A stretch of DNA of 64,000 bases from assembly GCA_023101725.1 (NCBI GenBank), contig JALJCO010008724.1, forward strand, positions 1 to 64,000. The letters are read 5' to 3'. The position numbers and the translations under genes were made by a program. Origin of the DNA: Atherinomorus stipes. Lineage: Eukaryota; Chordata; Actinopteri; Atheriniformes; Atherinidae. Numbering within the stretch: position 1 is the first letter of the stretch; each line of letters begins with the position of its first letter. The notes under the pieces were generated by a model that was given only the letters and a program-made list of their open reading frames with translations, did no database searches and was not told where the DNA came from. Shown here one piece after another: positions 12,570 through 24,691 of the stretch.

Positions 12570-12740
12570 GCGATGTCGGCTTGTATTGGCTTTAGATGTA
12601 AGCATAATGCCATTGTGGAACAATCTATTTTAATATTCATTTTCAGGCTAAATATAATATTTTAAAGGAAATGTGTACTTTCATTCTACACCCTTATGGA
12701 GTTTTTTTTTTTAAATATAGCTTTTAAGAGTAGCCTTATA
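12570..12740 (-). repeat. Relative of the inner part of the MITE at 8871-9533
   Basis: Reverse complement shows the same order of blocks as 8890-9090 (GGGTGTAGAATGAAAGT, GCCTAAA/AAATAAT, AATGGCATTAT.CTTA, AGCCAATACA). Without recognisable ends. The flanking 11991-12569 contains no gene I can support. Confidence 0.5.
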
Positions 12741-13132
12741 TTCACAAAGCTCCTCCTGGTTAAAGGGACACTGTGTAATCGGGAGCAGCTGCCTCGTACT
12801 TTTCATGCTGCATTCGCGTGAAACCGGGCAGACCGACGACATCCGCTGCATGTAAAGTTATCACCAGCCTCTATGTGAAGACGTGGTCCGTCAGTTACAG
12901 TGACATCAGTCCACATCTGATTTGTTGTCATGGTGATGTCGTATTGTTTTCCCTGACCCATGTTTTACCGTCTTTCGCTCGGCTTCATTGATTAAAATGA
13001 CATCTGGTTTGTCACTACGGCCGTCTGTCCGACTGCACGTGAACCCAGCATCAGCGAGACGCTGGTTTCTCCCCACTGCAGCGCGGTGACTTTTCAAAGG
13101 CATCACCTCGAACTGAGCTGAAAACTCTGGTG

Positions 13133-14007
13133 TAGGGTTGCCACCCGTCCCGTAAAATACGGAATCGTCCTTTAATTGACAATAAAACGTTGCGTCCCGT
13201 ATTGAACCAATACGGGACGCCATTTGTTCCGTATTTCCATAAATGTCAAACACTCATGTCTGTCACACATATATAAACATTAAATTTAGTAATAATGAGC
13301 TAAATGAAACACCGGAAATTTTAAAGCCAGCCAAAACCAGCGGGCTCATCGCAGGATCCTCCAGTCCTGCGTCTCTGCCTGGCTGCCTGCGCGCTTGCGT
13401 GTGCTGCTGTCACGCGCGCTCTCGGCACCCGCGCCTTTTAAAATGTCCACACCTGATACTCCAGCATGTTCTCAAAAGCGAAAACGCTGCTAAAGAAAAC
13501 ACCTGAGTGGGAACAGGCCCGTCCTTGGGTGGACAGCATCAGTGGAGATGATGAGAGAAACTGTTAAATACGTATGTCTGTGAGTGTTTTCAGTGGCGCG
13601 CGGTGGACTGTCTGACATCAGACATCATCACGCATCAGAAAAGCAACACAGGCACGTGAGAACCGCGAAGACGACCTAAACGTGAGTGTCCCATCTTCAT
13701 CTCCTCATCTCCTGAGACTGAATCAGTCATGACGTCACATTCAGAACAGGATCAGTTTTTATCTGGTTGTGTTTTTGCCAGAAGATGTCAAAGCAAAGTT
13801 TAGGAGACTGGTGGTTTGGTTAGTTTATTGATTGTTTAGGATGTTGACTTTTTAAATTTGAATGAATGATCATTTATACAGAAACCATTATTAGTAGCAG
13901 CCAATATAAATGTTATATGGTTATTTAAACAATAAATCACAGTAATGGATTAACATTTGATAGATAAATTAATATAAATTAAATTAATATTGTTTCATTC
14001 ATATATG

Positions 14008-14050
<43 letters not shown>

Positions 14051-14823
14051 ATGTATAGCCTATATGCATTCAATATATTTCCTGTACAAACCAAACTTGT
14101 ACAGCTTTCTGTGTATTCTGTGCCAAAATGTTGATTTTGAGGAACACAGTGTTCAGTTTTCACAACACAAATTCTTTTCTTGGTGTGGTTTAACTGTCTG
14201 GATGACCTGACTTTCTTTCAAGTCATAAGAGGCAGCAAAAGAAATAAGTTTAATTAATCTGTCATCCCACTCTAGGTTACAGTTGAGGTGACACAGGTGA
14301 ACCACAGATTCGGACACATCAGATCTGTCTACAACAGATCACTTTAACAGTTACATTCAGTTCTTCATGTATTTACTCGGCTTATATTTAAAGTTAGTTG
14401 TTGCACACTCCACACAAACAGATTTCCTTTGGCTGCTGGTGCTGCCATGTGATATGTGCATCACAGCATCTCATTAATTAGGTTTTATTGATAATGCAAT
14501 AACTAAGTTTTGTGCTTATGGCACATTGTTATATATTTTTTCCTCATTTTATTTTAAATAGGGATGGATGTAATTACAGCATATGTAGACTAAATAACAG
14601 CACTTTCTATGCAACAGTGTTGCTTAAACAATGTGTTCATTGCAGCATTTCAAGCTTTAAGTGTCACCAATTGTGATCACTCCTTTCCTAAAAACACTGG
14701 TGCAAAATAAAGCATACCACTGCTGTGAGGAGCCACCATACGAGTATCGGCCCGTGGTGGTCGTGGCCCTGATGAGCTGTGGTCGGTGTCCCTTATTTTT
14801 TTTTCTGAAAGGTGGCAACCCTA
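13133..14823. mobile_element. Non-autonomous hAT-type element nested in a TTAA element
   Basis: Termini are TAGGGTTGCCACC and GGTGGCAACCCTA. The flanking 8-mers CTCTGGTG at 13125-13132 and 14824-14831 are identical, a clean hAT target duplication. No transposase frame survives. Contains an (AT)n(GT)n microsatellite. Confidence 0.9.
14001..14048. repeat. (AT)n(GT)n compound microsatellite
   Basis: About ten AT units run straight into about fourteen GT units, inside the hAT element. Confidence 0.95.
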
Positions 14824-15136
14824 CTCTGGTGTGTCCGGTGAGTTTCTGTGTTTTCCTGCTGTCACGCTTCTAATGAACGTAAAAACATGGCGATACGACA
14901 TGGCAGCCTTCACCGAGCCGACCCACTCGATATATAAATGAATGATACGAACGGTGAATTTAGAACTTAGAGGAGCACTTCAGTTTGTTGATGGGAGTGA
15001 TTACTGATTAATGAAAAAATACTTTTGAACCAAATAATCAGTTTTTGTGAATAAATAACAGGAGAACTTACACAATATCCCTTTAAGCAAATCTGTTCAA
15101 CACAACAAAGCAGCCAGATCATCATTCTGCTTGCTA

Positions 15137-15176
15137 AAAAATATAGCTTTTAATAAAACTGTTCCATATTCAACCT
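15137..15176 (-). repeat. Orphan terminus of the 8871-9533 MITE family
   Basis: Forty bases match the left end of the element at 8871 in reverse orientation (GTTCCATATTCAACCT followed by TTAA). The opposite end is not visible. Confidence 0.6.
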
Positions 15177-15296
15177 TTAATTGGTACTTTATTTATTTGT
15201 AACAAATTTGTTTTTTGAGGTTAGGTGAGGTTTTCAAATAAGCCCTTCTGGGTTCCTCACATTAACCTTGCACATTTTAATAATAATAATTGTGTC

Positions 15297-15452
<156 letters not shown>

Positions 15453-15454
15453 AC

Positions 15455-16047
15455 TTGTTGCTTACTTTGGTATTTTGCTAACTTTGATTTCTTCTCAGTT
15501 TTTCATTGTTCATGTGTAGTTGTGCTGCCTTCTTGGACAGATCGTTCTTGGAAAAGTGAAATCTAATTTCAACAAGTTTTTTCTTGTTCTTTAAAGGAGA
15601 ATTGAACTTTCTCATACAAAAAGTCAAAAGGTACAAAAGGATTCAAACAAAAGAAAGTTGCGGACACTTTTGTCCATGGGGATCACCAGAGGGAGCAAAA
15701 TTCTTCTACTGAATATAAAAGACATTTTGGGGGAAAAGACAATGAATTTCAAGAAACTGTCATGTCCTTTGCTGCAACACAGCTGAAATGATCATCAAGT
15801 GAAAGAAAAAAAAGTGACCAAAATGGACAAAGAAGTGTCCTGAGGAAGACATAAGGGTTAAAAAAATAAGGTTGGTTGCTAACTTTGTTTTCCTATCAGT
15901 GTTTCATTGTTGTTGTCCGTTTGTTTGGTGATGTAAACTCATGATTGTGCTGCTTTCTCGGCCAGACAACCTTTCTGGTTAATTAAAGGAGAACTGAACT
16001 TTCTCATACAAAAAGTCAAATGGTACAAAAGAATCCAAACAAATAGA
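15455..16047. repeat. Diverged ~400-bp direct duplication
   Basis: 15455-15655 and 15870-16047 share TTGCT.ACTTTG, TTTCATTGTT, TTGTGCTGC.TTCT.GG and a near-identical block of ~60 bases (AGGAGAA.TGAACTTTCTCAT). No coding content recognised. Confidence 0.75.
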
Positions 16048-16079
16048 GTTCCAGTTTAATACAGTTTCAGTTTTGTAAT

Positions 16080-16370
16080 GGGCTTGAAGATGCTATTGTC
16101 TGCCTGTGTCAATGAGGGCACTCTTATCTGGACAAATCAGGCAGTACTTTGACGATCATGTTCTTTGATGTCTCAAATGCTTTTTAAAATAGCACCGTAA
16201 TACTAGTTTTTCTGCTTCACCATGAGATGAGTTTTCTTATTTTGGCAGTGTTGTAGGGCCAAAAAATGCTGTCTTAAAACCTGTTTTGCATGTAAATAAA
16301 AGGACAGATCTTGATCAAAATACACTTCAAGGTTCTTCAACTGTAATGGAAATCTAAGACAATGCTGCCC
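16080..16370 (+). repeat. Dispersed repeat, copy 1 (relative at 47040-47345)
   Basis: Shares TTATCTGGA.AA.TCAGGCAG.ACTTTG, GTAATACTAGTTTTTCTGC and TCACCATGAGATGAG with 47040-47345 in the same orientation. Ends undefined; family unknown. Confidence 0.7.
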
Positions 16371-16642
16371 AGATAAACTGTGCATCTACCTCTTCCTGAA
16401 GCAGTCTGAATCAAAGAGAACTTTGTCTTATTTGACAAGCAGACGACCATTGAGACATGTTTGTGGTCTGTCTAGCTACATGTTTCCTACTAGTTGTTAT
16501 CTAGTAGTTTCAGATAATAACTTTGTGCGGTGTCACAGCTTCCGCCATGCACATCTTAAACTACATATTTTGTATCTGAGCTTTGTTTATGTCTGAGACA
16601 TTGTGCAATCACTAACACAGTGTGGTAAAAAAACTTCCTTAA

Positions 16643-17655
16643 AGGAGCCCTATCATGAAAAATGGACTTCTAAGAGCTTTTCAGCATGTTACTGTGTTAT
16701 TTCCTCATAAAAACTTCATTTAAGTAGTTTTTTTCTTCATTTGTGCATATTTGAGTAGTTTATATGAATATTCAGGCAAAGCTGTAGCTTCCTTAACATA
16801 AACTGACTGACCACCGATGTACGTAACAAGGTGGCCCCAATCACGAAGCGAAAAAACACGCATGTGGAACATCGTAGCAAGACAAGAGAGACAAGCACCC
16901 ATCAGCTAACAGACGTTTGCTCCAGAGTTCAGGAGATTTTTTTTTTTTTTTAACTAGAGGACGGCAAGTTGGGAAAAATGTGGTTGCGTTCAGCGTGGGA
17001 GTTTATTTGTTGTACTGGACGAATCGGACTTGCCAGAAGTGGTTGTATTATAACTTCAGGAGCAGAAAAAAAAAAAAACCTCAACTTTGTGTGTGAACTT
17101 CACTCCTGACAACTTCATGAATCGCGGGGCAGTAAAGTGTTTTTCACCGGTGAGTGAAAACATCTCTTAGCTCAATGCTGACTGTTAGCCTATGATTTGT
17201 TCGCTAATTTACTTACTTGTCAGGGGTCTCTGTGGTACTTCTGTGGTACTGCGTGTACTTCAAACTCCATATCAGACTCTGGGTCAAGTGCATACAGCTC
17301 CATAACAGGCTGGTCTGTTTTATTCCGTTGATCAGAATCCAATTATCCATCAATGTTTACAAATAACATCCATGTGAGCTGCCGGTGCCGGTGTTAAGAA
17401 CAATTCTGTGACCCTTCAGAATAAGTGTCTCTTCCGGGGCGACGTCATGAAATAGGCATAAAACATGATGCAATTGGTCGAGAGCCTCCGTGGTTCAGTA
17501 CAGTCAACCATCTTACTTCCGTGTTGGAAATTAGACGCGTAAAAAAACTAAATATTTACACCAAATTAGTTTCTATAGTAGCGATGGGAACATATTTAGC
17601 TTATAAATGCCTGTATTTGACTTTTGGAACGTTTGAAAAGCATGATACAGCTCCT
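16643..17655. mobile_element. TTAA-type element, 1.0 kb
   Basis: Termini AGGAGCCCTATCATG and CATGATACAGCTCCT with TTAA on both sides (16639-16642, 17656-17659). No intact frame of recognisable function. Confidence 0.85.
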
Positions 17656-17659
17656 TTAA

Positions 17660-18320
17660 GGTAACATTAAACAAGTCATGAGTCTACAAATTGTGTTTAT
17701 CCTCTTGTGGCACTTCCCCTTTCTGTTATGTGTGTCTGTGTCTGCTGAGTGGTGTCGTTTATCAGTTGGTTGAGGGCATGGTTGCCTTCCTGGGTCTCAT
17801 TTATAAAACTGCGTAGAAAAGATTACTACAAGTGGCGTATGGAGGAGGACATACATACATCATGATTTATAAAAAAGTGCATGCATGTCCTAGTCTTTTT
17901 TCCATTCATAAATCACAATTAACTCTAAAGTTGACCAACATGAGGGTCCCCGACGTTTGTCTTAAAACAAGTTCTTATATCTCACTGAAATGTTTCTATT
18001 TAGGTGATTTTGTCTTATTTTGAGTGTGATGAGATATTTCAATTAGAGATTAAAAACAACATACTTGGTAAGATTTGAGTTTTCACAGTGTATTGTTGAA
18101 ATGAAGCAAGTTTGCTGTAGATAATGCCGAGAGGGCCCATTCATTCTGCCTCCTTCACTACCATTATATGGATATACATGGCTCTACGACTAATCTAAAT
18201 AGTGTCCAAAGGAATCAGAGTGATGCAGAAATGTTACTGACGAGTAAATGCCCGTATTCTGTATATTTTCCAGAAATAAAATCCAGGTTGAAAGAAACAA
18301 AAGTTATCCTTTAATAACCC
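17660..18320. other. Unassigned stretch
   Basis: No gene seen. Around 17795-17880 the motif CTCATTTATAAAACTGCG resembles termini of the element at 57868-59322, but boundaries cannot be drawn. Confidence 0.4.
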
Positions 18321-18380
18321 TTGGCCACCCTGTTATTTTCTCTGGCCACCTCTAAAAAAAAATCTCTGCGGACGCCCCTG
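18321..18380 (-). repeat. hAT-like right-end fragment
   Basis: Reverse complement reads CAGGGGCGTCCGCAGAGATT followed by a GGTGGCCAGAG motif, like the left terminus of the neighbouring element at 18490. Confidence 0.45.
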
Positions 18381-18489
18381 ATACCGTGGTACAATTCCAA
18401 AGACACAGAAATGTTCCTTTTGGGAGAAATGACATATTCCTTTTCCGACACACTTCCAGGTGTTTTCTCCACCATTGGGCTGCCGCTGC

Positions 18490-18597
18490 ACCCAGTGGCG
18501 GAGCCAGAAATTTTCCCTGGGGTGGCCAGGGAGAGACCATTACTCACGTTGGGGTGGCCATAAGTAGATACCTCAGAGTGCATGTACTGTATGTATG

Positions 18598-18628
<31 letters not shown>

Positions 18629-18932
18629 TCTATGGGACAGTGTGTAAAATAAGAAGGAAAAGTTGTTTGGAATCAGTTTTGGGTCTCACCTGTGAAGCAG
18701 AAGTTTTCTTTCCCCAATCGCAATATCTCAGTGACAAAAGCTTAAAAGTGGGATTTTTAACTTCTGCATGTCCGATCTTAAAAATTCCAACTGTATGGGG
18801 TAGCTAGTGTCTAAAATAAGAAGAAAATATGGTTTGGAAGCAGCTTGGGGTCTCTGTAACTGCTTGAGTGTTGCCCGGTTACAGCGTGGGGGTGGCCAGT
18901 GGGGTAGCCACCCCGTAGCTCCTGCCCCTGGC
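18490..18932. mobile_element. hAT-like MITE (CAGTGGCGGAGCC type)
   Basis: Left end CAGTGGCGGAGCCAGAAATT. The right end reads, in reverse complement, CAGGGGCAGGAGCTACGGGG. Both ends carry GGGGTGGCC motifs. The word GCACCCA occurs at both junctions and may be a remnant of the target duplication. Contains (GTAT)n(AT)n at 18588-18628. Confidence 0.55.
18588..18628. repeat. (GTAT)n(AT)n microsatellite
   Basis: Four GTAT units lead into about twelve AT units. Confidence 0.95.
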
Positions 18933-19089
18933 ACCCACTGCAAAATTCCAGCGAGTCTGCACCAATGTCTGGCTGAGGCTGAACCGTCCACTTGCCCTCC
19001 ACCCTACGTGGTTTGTGATAGCAGAGCCTCTGTGGGAACACACAAACAGAGGGTTAGCGAGTAGGGGTTGGTTTGGGATTAAGCCAAGA

Positions 19090-19345
19090 ACTATAAGCAG
19101 TAAAAGTAGTAGAAGGAGGATTACAAGTAGTAGAAGTAGTAGCAGAAGGAGACAAGGAACTGCAAATGGTAGTAGTAGAAGTAGCATAAGAAGTAAGAAG
19201 GAAAAGAACTGCAAGTAGTTGAAGTAGTAAAAGAACTACAGGTAGAAGAAGTGGAAGAATAGGTAGTATAAGAAAAACTGCAAGTAGAAGAAGTAGTAGG
19301 CCTATGACAAGTAGTAAAAGTAGTAGTAGAAGAAGAAGTAGAACA
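19090..19345. repeat. AGT/AGA trinucleotide-like purine-rich array
   Basis: About 255 bases of imperfect AGTAGTAGAAG units on the plus strand with interspersed AAGGAACTGCAAGTAG-type higher-order units. Translated, it gives Ser/Arg-rich or Leu-rich frames in most phases, which are artefacts. Confidence 0.9.
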
Positions 19346-19754
19346 TGGTTACGCAAGTGGGTCCTATGAAAGCCACAATCCAGCAGGTTTTTCATGTATC
19401 CCTGCTCCAGCACGCCTGACTGAAATTAAATGGATCTAACTGCCAATGAAATTCTGCACAATGACTCAAAGAAATAGTATGTTTGCTTGCTTGTACATGA
19501 TGGCTGTGTGGGGCTCACAGACTATGGACAAGGATGTAATATCTGCATCTAAAACCATTGGCTTTCAGTAGAGCTGGACAGCCAGGTGGCATCAATCAAG
19601 CAGACTGAGACAATCAGTCAGCTAATTAGAGGAGTTAGTCGTTCACCACCTTCAAAAGGTGGTGATACAGTAGTATTCGAAGCATTTGTTTGAGGAATGT
19701 GTATCCGCCTAAAGGTGAGAATGTGGAACTTGGAAGTTAGCCAGCTACATCATT

Positions 19755-20170
19755 GAACGAGATCGCGGGTACAAGCGGCTGAAATGAGTTTCCTCCGCAG
19801 GGTGGCCGGGCTCTCCCTTAGAGATAGGGTGAGGGGCTCGGTCATCCGGGAGGGACTCAAAGTAGAGCCGCTGCTCCCCCGTATAGAGAGGAGCCAGATG
19901 AGGTGGCTCGGGCATCTGGTCAGGATCCCTCCTGGACGCCTCCCTGGTGAGGTGTTCCAGGCACGTCCCACCGGGACCAGACCCCGGGGGAGACCCAGGA
20001 CACGCTGGAGGGACTACGTCTCCCGGCTGGCCTGGGAATGCCTCGGGATCCTCCCGTATGAGCTGGCAGCTGTGGCCGGGGTGAGTGAAGTCTGGGCTTC
20101 CCTGCTTAGGCAGCTGCCCCCGCGACCCGATCCCAGATAAGCGGAAGAAGACGGTACGGTACGGTACGGT
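19755..20170 (+). mobile_element. Non-LTR retrotransposon, C-terminal ORF end and 3' repeat
   Basis: An open frame of ~118 codons (19784-20140) contains FLRRVAGLSLRDRVRGSV, then RSQMRWLGHLVR, then RPRGRPRTRWRDYVSRLAWE and RQLPPRPDPR, a C-terminus very common in fish LINEs. It ends 13 bases before four tandem ACGGT units (20151-20170), as expected for a LINE 3' terminus. The clade is not certain. Confidence 0.75.
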
Positions 20171-20270
20171 ACTCGGAAAGGGTTTACATGATCTTCTTAA
20201 AGCGGAATTAACTTTTATTCAGAATTAAAACTCCTGTAAACGGGGTCAGTGTGTGCTGAGCGTTCCTGTG

Positions 20271-22330
20271 CAGTGGCGTGCACAGACATTTTGGGGGGCA
20301 GGTGCTCAGTGAAAAATAAGGGCACTTTGCGCAGCATGTGGAAATGCCGGTAGAAATGTTTTGATTCCGATTCCGGTACTTGTGCTGTGGGTTTTGGCTG
20401 ATACGGAGTACTTATACCACTATGTTATTAAAAAAAACATATTTCACCTGCATGACTGTGATATTATTATTATTATTATGGAAAATGTCTGGCTCAGCTT
20501 TAACAATTTGGAAAACATTAATCAATTCAGCAAATTGAACCCATTTATTTTTAAATGCAGTCTTGCTGGTGGAAGAATCCAGTACGTTCACTGGTTCGCT
20601 CCTTGTCTAACAGGTGATCAGTTCTTCCTTGCCCTTCTAAACCATCAGCTGCACCACAGCTTTATCTGAGTATTCTGGGATTCATCTCCTTCATCCTCCA
20701 TCTTGGTAGATGTTCTATTGCAAGAAGCACAGAGCATTTTCCTAGAATAGAATAATAGTTGTAATAATAGCCTATTTTTAAGATTTAATAATAGCCTATA
20801 AAGGTAAATACAAGATTACTGCAAGTCTTGTAACACAGCAATATCTTATGGTTGGTACAACATAATATAATCAGCTAAAATAGCTCCATGCCTGATTTAA
20901 TACAGCCAAACCATTTTGTGTTCTTAAAAGAAAATGTGGACAGTTTTTAAGATATTTCAATAAAATTAGAGGAACAGTTCAAATTCTGAGCTTTAAAAGG
21001 CCCTCAACAGTTAACATGACTCTGACCTTTCATCTTCATCAGCGAGGAGGATGATGAAGCTCCCTTTCTTTTTTAAGCCACTCTTTTCTAAGCATTTTGT
21101 TGTAATTGGTAAATAAAAAGAGACCAACAGTATGAATAATGCTGCGTTCCATTTGAACTCGGAAGTCGGAAATTCCCAGTTCCGAGTAGGAAGTTTCAAC
21201 TGGAACGCCCCTGAAGTCGGATTTCCCACTCGGAAAGTCGGACAACTTTCACAGCTCCGAGTTCAGATTTAAAGATGGCCACGCCCTGTGTTAGCAGTTT
21301 TAGAAGCTCTTGTAATGTTACATTTATTTACACTTCTTACTAATATTTTGTTGCATAAATCAGTCGTACACATACTATGGGTTTATATAGATGTAGGGGA
21401 AGCTGCTGTAGTGTAGTTTACATTTTTCATTGTGGTATATGTGAACTGCAACGCCAGCTGTGCTAATAATGGCTAATAACAATAGCCTTAGCAAACGCGT
21501 TGTTTTGCTAGGCTGCTAACTGGTTCTCCAACCAGTGAGCTGGAACGCAAGTTGGTCGGGTGTGACGTCACCCCCCAGTTCCCACTTCCCAGGTCCGAGG
21601 AAAATGGAACGCAGCATAAGACTGCTTGCACACATGACAACAAGGCACCATGCTACTTTTTCTGCATTTGTCATTTGGCAAATAAATTACTGTAAGTGTT
21701 AATTATGTAGCCTGACAAACCTAGACAATACCCTCCTAAATATTCTGCTTAAGACTGCTGGTAGACTGACATGCTGTACCACTGACAAACTCTAACGGTG
21801 GTCATAAAGTCATATCTATTATTGATTTTAGCTAGCGGGTAGCTTGCTAAGCAGGTGAGCAGTCGGCTAATTTCTGCTTACTGTGAGGCTGTATGACGGC
21901 TACTTCGCCACTGAGGCAAATAAATCATAAATACAAGTTATTACTTGGTGACAGAGGGCACATCAAGGGGCAAACACTCAACTCATTCATTTGTGTATTA
22001 CCTGGCTGGGGAGGAATGGGAGGAGGGAAGTTGAGCTGCAGCTGCGCACTGTTGCTGCTTGTGTTCGCGCTGCACTTTATGCTGAGCAGGGAAGAAGGGT
22101 GGGGCGGGGGGGGGGGTGGAGCAAATATCAATTTTGGGACATTATTATCACACTATTTTAATTGCTGAACTTTATAGATAATTGTGTCAGCATGGGCCAC
22201 ATAAGTTGTAAAATGAAAAAAAAAAAAGAAAAGAAAAAAAAAACGAACTTTCAAAAGGGCACTTGCTAGGTTCAGAGGGCAAAGGGCAGGTGCTCCAGCA
22301 CCACCTAGTGTCTAACTGTGCACGCCACTG
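20271..22330. mobile_element. hAT-like element (CAGTGGCGTGCAC type), 2.1 kb
   Basis: Termini CAGTGGCGTGCACAGAC and GTCTAACTGTGCACGCCACTG are inverted repeats. No matching 8-bp duplication is visible, and no transposase frame survives. A TAA-flanked MITE (21140-21616) is nested inside. Confidence 0.7.
21140..21616. mobile_element. Harbinger-like MITE with TAA duplication
   Basis: Termini TGCTGCGTTCCAT and ATGGAACGCAGCA are perfectly inverted. TAA lies at 21137-21139 and 21617-21619. Internal GTCGGA/TCCGA-rich palindromic sequence extends the arms. Confidence 0.85.
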
Positions 22331-23157
22331 TCTCATTGGATCATGTAACCTGAGACCGACCGGGCGTTGGAGATCCAAGATCTCCTTTAATGCTCCAGTT
22401 GCTTGAGTTAAAGGAGCGTGGATCAATGATAACTGAGACACCGAGGCGTGTGTTGAGAGAAAAAGGGGCTCTGTAGCGGAGCTTGTGTTGTCATCATGGG
22501 AATCACGTGACCAACACAAAACGAGGAATCAGTTCGTGCAGATGATGTGACGTGCTGGTCCGAGTATAAAATAATAATAAATTATCTTACGTGTTTTAGA
22601 AAGTGGTCGCTGTAAACTCTGGCATTGATAGACTCTGCTCCTCCCAACTGGAAAGCGGAGGTTTAAAATCCACGTTTTGCAGCGTTGTTTTGTCAGTTTT
22701 TGACATTTTTTTTTAACTTTGTTATAGACAGTTTTAGGTACTCCAAAAACTGCAGCCATAAACTGCACGTCACAGAGGTATTTTCCACACAGATATTACA
22801 TGCGACTTTCCTTCTGGCCCTCCGTCTGCATTTTGCTCGCTAGTCGTCTTATGAACATGACATATGGCACAACCAACCTATTGAAGTTGACAGATATTTA
22901 TCGAAGCTGAAAGTACAAACACAAAAAGATCCTGACATATTGGGCACTGAAATCAACAGTATTATCATCTTTCCCACCGATTTATGTTCTTCTGCATCCG
23001 CTGGCCCATAACAGAGATTTTTTCGAAGATCATTTGCATATGAAGTTGCCAACCCCAACACTGTAAAGAACCTCCTCAATAAACAGATTTCAGCCCCACG
23101 TCACCTCATACCAGGAGTTTCATAAGCACTGCACTTAACATGAAAATAGCATGTTAA
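22331..23157. other. No gene recognised
   Basis: Short unrecognised frames only (for example minus-strand 22529-22768 and 22849-23079). Confidence 0.4.
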
Positions 23158-23410
23158 AGGGACTAGAGTGGCAGGAATTTAAAAAAAACAAACACGCATG
23201 TCCATTTTCTTTTAAATACTAATGGGTGATGAACCGCTAAATACCAAAAAGAATGTTTCCGCCCACGTTTCTCTCCGTTGCCTTGAACAGGCTGTGTGCT
23301 GCAAAATGCGCTGCAATTTGGTGTCCTAATTCCCCGCGCTGCCCTGCGAACGTGACGTTCAATGATGCTAGATCCGCAGTTTTGATGCAGGAAGAAGACA
23401 GTCGCGTAGT
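23158..23410. mobile_element. TTAA-type MITE, family E, left part only
   Basis: Starts AGGGACTAGAGTGGCAGGAAT right after TTAA (23154-23157) and stays homologous to the complete copy at 45616-46109 until ~23410, where similarity stops. Confidence 0.75.
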
Positions 23411-23567
23411 TTTTCTGCACTCAAGTTGATCAAAACTCATTTCAGAAATAGAATGAGTGATGTGCGTTTGGGAAATTTGGGAGTCTTACTGTAAGTATAG
23501 AGTCAGAAAGGGCAAAGGCATCCATCAGCACACATGCTCCTGTGCTCTGGAGGCGTGGTTAGGGGGA

Positions 23568-23585
23568 GGGGGGGGGGGGGGGGGG
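23568..23585. repeat. 18-nt poly-G run
   Basis: Eighteen consecutive G, preceded by AGGGGGA. Potential G-quadruplex-forming tract. Confidence 0.95.
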
Positions 23586-23723
23586 TATTCTTTAAAATGT
23601 AACTTGCTCGAACCGTTTTTCCAGGATCCCCTACCATGCCTTTAACCAAAAGTGTATCAGGTTGAGCAATAGTCTGTTTGCAATGCAGCATAAACAAAAA
23701 TCAATGTTTGACCAAATCTGGAT

Positions 23724-24683
23724 CAAGGTTATTATACTTAACTAAAATTAACAAAAAAAATAGTAATAATAATAATTGGAAATTGGAAAAAAAAACATTT
23801 TTGTTAACTTAAATAAAAATGAAAATGACAGTTTTTTAAAAAGCAATAACTGAAACTGTATTGTGTCCTTACAAAAGTAACTAAAATTATTGCAAAAACA
23901 TCCTCAATTTTAGTCATCAGTCATCAGTCAGTCAGTCAGTCATTTTCTATACCGCTTATCCAGTTCAGGGTCGCGGGGGTTGCTGGAGCCTATCCCAGCT
24001 ATTATCAGGCGAGAGGCGGGGTACACCCTGGACAGGTCGCCAGTCTGTCACAGGGCCAACACAGAGAGACAGACAACCATTCACTCTCACATTCATACCT
24101 AGGGGCAATTTAGAGTGATCAATTAACCTAACATGCATGTCTTTGGATGGTGGGAGGAAGCCGGAGTACCCGGAGAGAACCCACGCATACACGGGGAGAA
24201 CATGCAAACTCCACACAGGAAGGCCACAGTTGGAATTGTTCAAACCCCCTCCCCAGCCGGGAATTGAACTAGCGACCTTCTTACTGTGAGGCTGCGGTGC
24301 TAACCACCACACCACCGTGCAGCCTCCTCAATTTTAGTCTTTGTAAATTTATTTACTAAATAAGCCCTTGGGTTGATATGAAATCTATTTCTATTTAATC
24401 TATTTACTTTGCTCTACTGGTTTCACTCCGAGTGACTTTCTGATGATTTTGAACGTCACACCAGACAAATACGTATAATTTACAGGAAAACCCCCCAAAA
24501 CTAAAGCAAACACTGAAACTAATAAAAACTAAACTAAAACTAAGCATTTTCCAAAAGTTAAAAACTAATAAAAACTAGCAAAGCTGATCAAAAAACTAAC
24601 TAAAACTGACTGAATTGAAAAACAAAGAGTCAAAACTAAATAAAAGCTGAAATAGTTAAACATCCCAAACTATTAGAACCTTG
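23724..24683. mobile_element. hAT-type element with perfect 8-bp duplication, carrying a nested repeat
   Basis: Termini CAAGGTTATTATA and TAGAACCTTG. The 8-mer ATCTGGAT stands immediately outside both ends (23716-23723 and 24684-24691). The arms are rich in AACTAAAACTAAA. The central ~23930-24325 is a separate dispersed repeat. Confidence 0.8.
23930..24325 (-). repeat. Abundant teleost dispersed repeat
   Basis: Opens with (CAGT)n, then TTTTCTATACCGCTTATCC, then TACACCCTGGACAGGTCGCC, GGGGAGAACATGCAAACTCC and GCTAACCACCACACCACCGT. This string of blocks is recognisable from many fish genomes. A plus-strand fragment of the same family is at 29195-29335. Confidence 0.8.
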
Positions 24684-24691
24684 ATCTGGAT

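Larger units (their letters stand above)
12764..15082. mobile_element. TTAA-type element, 2.3 kb including a nested hAT
   Basis: Termini AGGGACACTGTGTAA and TTACACAATATCCCT are inverted repeats with TTAA on both sides (12760-12763, 15083-15086). About 1.7 kb of its length is a younger hAT insertion (13133-14823), so the original element was ~620 bp. A truncated relative ends at 1107. Confidence 0.8.

Noticed and set aside
18879..19413. Leu-rich and Ser/Arg-rich frames on both strands
   Set aside because: They come from the AGT/AGA purine array at 19090-19345, not from a membrane or SR protein.
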